Positions 38,229 through 38,258 of a stretch of DNA of 38,258 bases are shown here, in pieces; within the stretch, counting starts at the first letter, position 1; the number at the start of each line of letters is the position of its first letter. Origin of the DNA: Brevibacillus choshinensis (GTDB taxonomy: Bacteria > Bacillota > Bacilli > Brevibacillales > Brevibacillaceae). The position numbers and the translations under genes are program-made. Below the pieces are notes generated by a model. The model did no database searches. It was not told where the DNA came from and saw only the letters and a program-made list of their open reading frames with translations. Where the stretch lies: assembly GCF_001420695.1 (NCBI RefSeq), contig NZ_LJJB01000007.1, forward strand, positions 2,156,166 to 2,194,423, written 5' to 3'.

Positions 38229-38258
38229 CTAAGCAGCAAGCTGGCGCCGGTACTCAAT
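38229..38258 (-). CDS. IS3-family transposase OrfB, last nine residues
   Basis: Stop TAG at 38229-38231, preceded by IEYRRQLAA. This ending is typical of IS3-group OrfB, where (M)SPxEYRxQ closes the protein. Only the end is in the window. Confidence 0.6.
   Translation of the reverse strand: MEYRRQLAA

Overview
The window looks like a chromosome segment of a Brevibacillus/Paenibacillus-type Bacillota: purine-rich Shine-Dalgarno sites, frequent TTG/GTG starts, an ECF sigma/DUF4179 pair, a DHA2 exporter, a DUF3311-SSF pair and long secreted proteins. The genus is inferred from gene content only. It is an accessory-rich region with three insertion-sequence remnants and about ten decayed genes. 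No rRNA, tRNA, CRISPR array, phage structural gene or recombinase gene was seen.

Layout. 1-2.7 kb: 3' end of an IS110-type transposase, a hairpin repeat, fragments of DinB-like and SRAP genes, and an intact PLP decarboxylase. 2.9-8.25 kb: a truncated M20 peptidase, then a minus-strand run (esterase, DUF2306, a small membrane protein, NAD(P)-binding protein, SGNH hydrolase, SDR, DUF6220-like membrane protein) divergent from an OmpR-type response regulator/histidine kinase pair (8.4-10.5 kb). 10.6-13.2 kb: minus-strand single genes, each followed by a hairpin repeat. 13.4-14.9 kb: ECF sigma factor and DUF4179 protein. 15-16.2 kb: inactivated D12-class adenine methyltransferase. 16.3-18.9 kb: GNAT and small unknown or membrane proteins. 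19-21.7 kb: decayed SRPBCC gene and a TetR/DHA2-MFS divergent pair. 22-26.9 kb: 1629-residue secreted multidomain nuclease behind a PhoP-box-like promoter. 27.1-31.6 kb: a second run of gene-plus-repeat units (two small unknown genes, DJ-1/PfpI, GNAT), a DUF92 membrane protein and a VOC protein. 32.1-33.7 kb: an IS110-family element with a stop inside its transposase gene. 33.8-38.2 kb: a sigma-54 activator and a target operon (DUF3311, SSF symporter, C45 hydrolase) with a near-ideal -24/-12 promoter. The right edge enters an IS3-family element.

The most unusual feature is a family of about 12 short intergenic repeats. An intact copy is about 80 bp: a GC-rich hairpin bounded by direct repeats of CCCGTTAG, one followed by TTAA-like sequence and one preceded by CTATCGAA. 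Every copy has the same orientation. Most sit 6-55 bases after the stop codon of a short minus-strand accessory gene, giving a gene-repeat-gene-repeat layout that resembles a cassette array without a visible integrase. Both IS110-family transposase genes lie next to copies. A second motif (about 21 bp, AATAAAGTnnTAGACTG) is tandem at one locus, where it encodes heptads, and is built into two of the repeats elsewhere.
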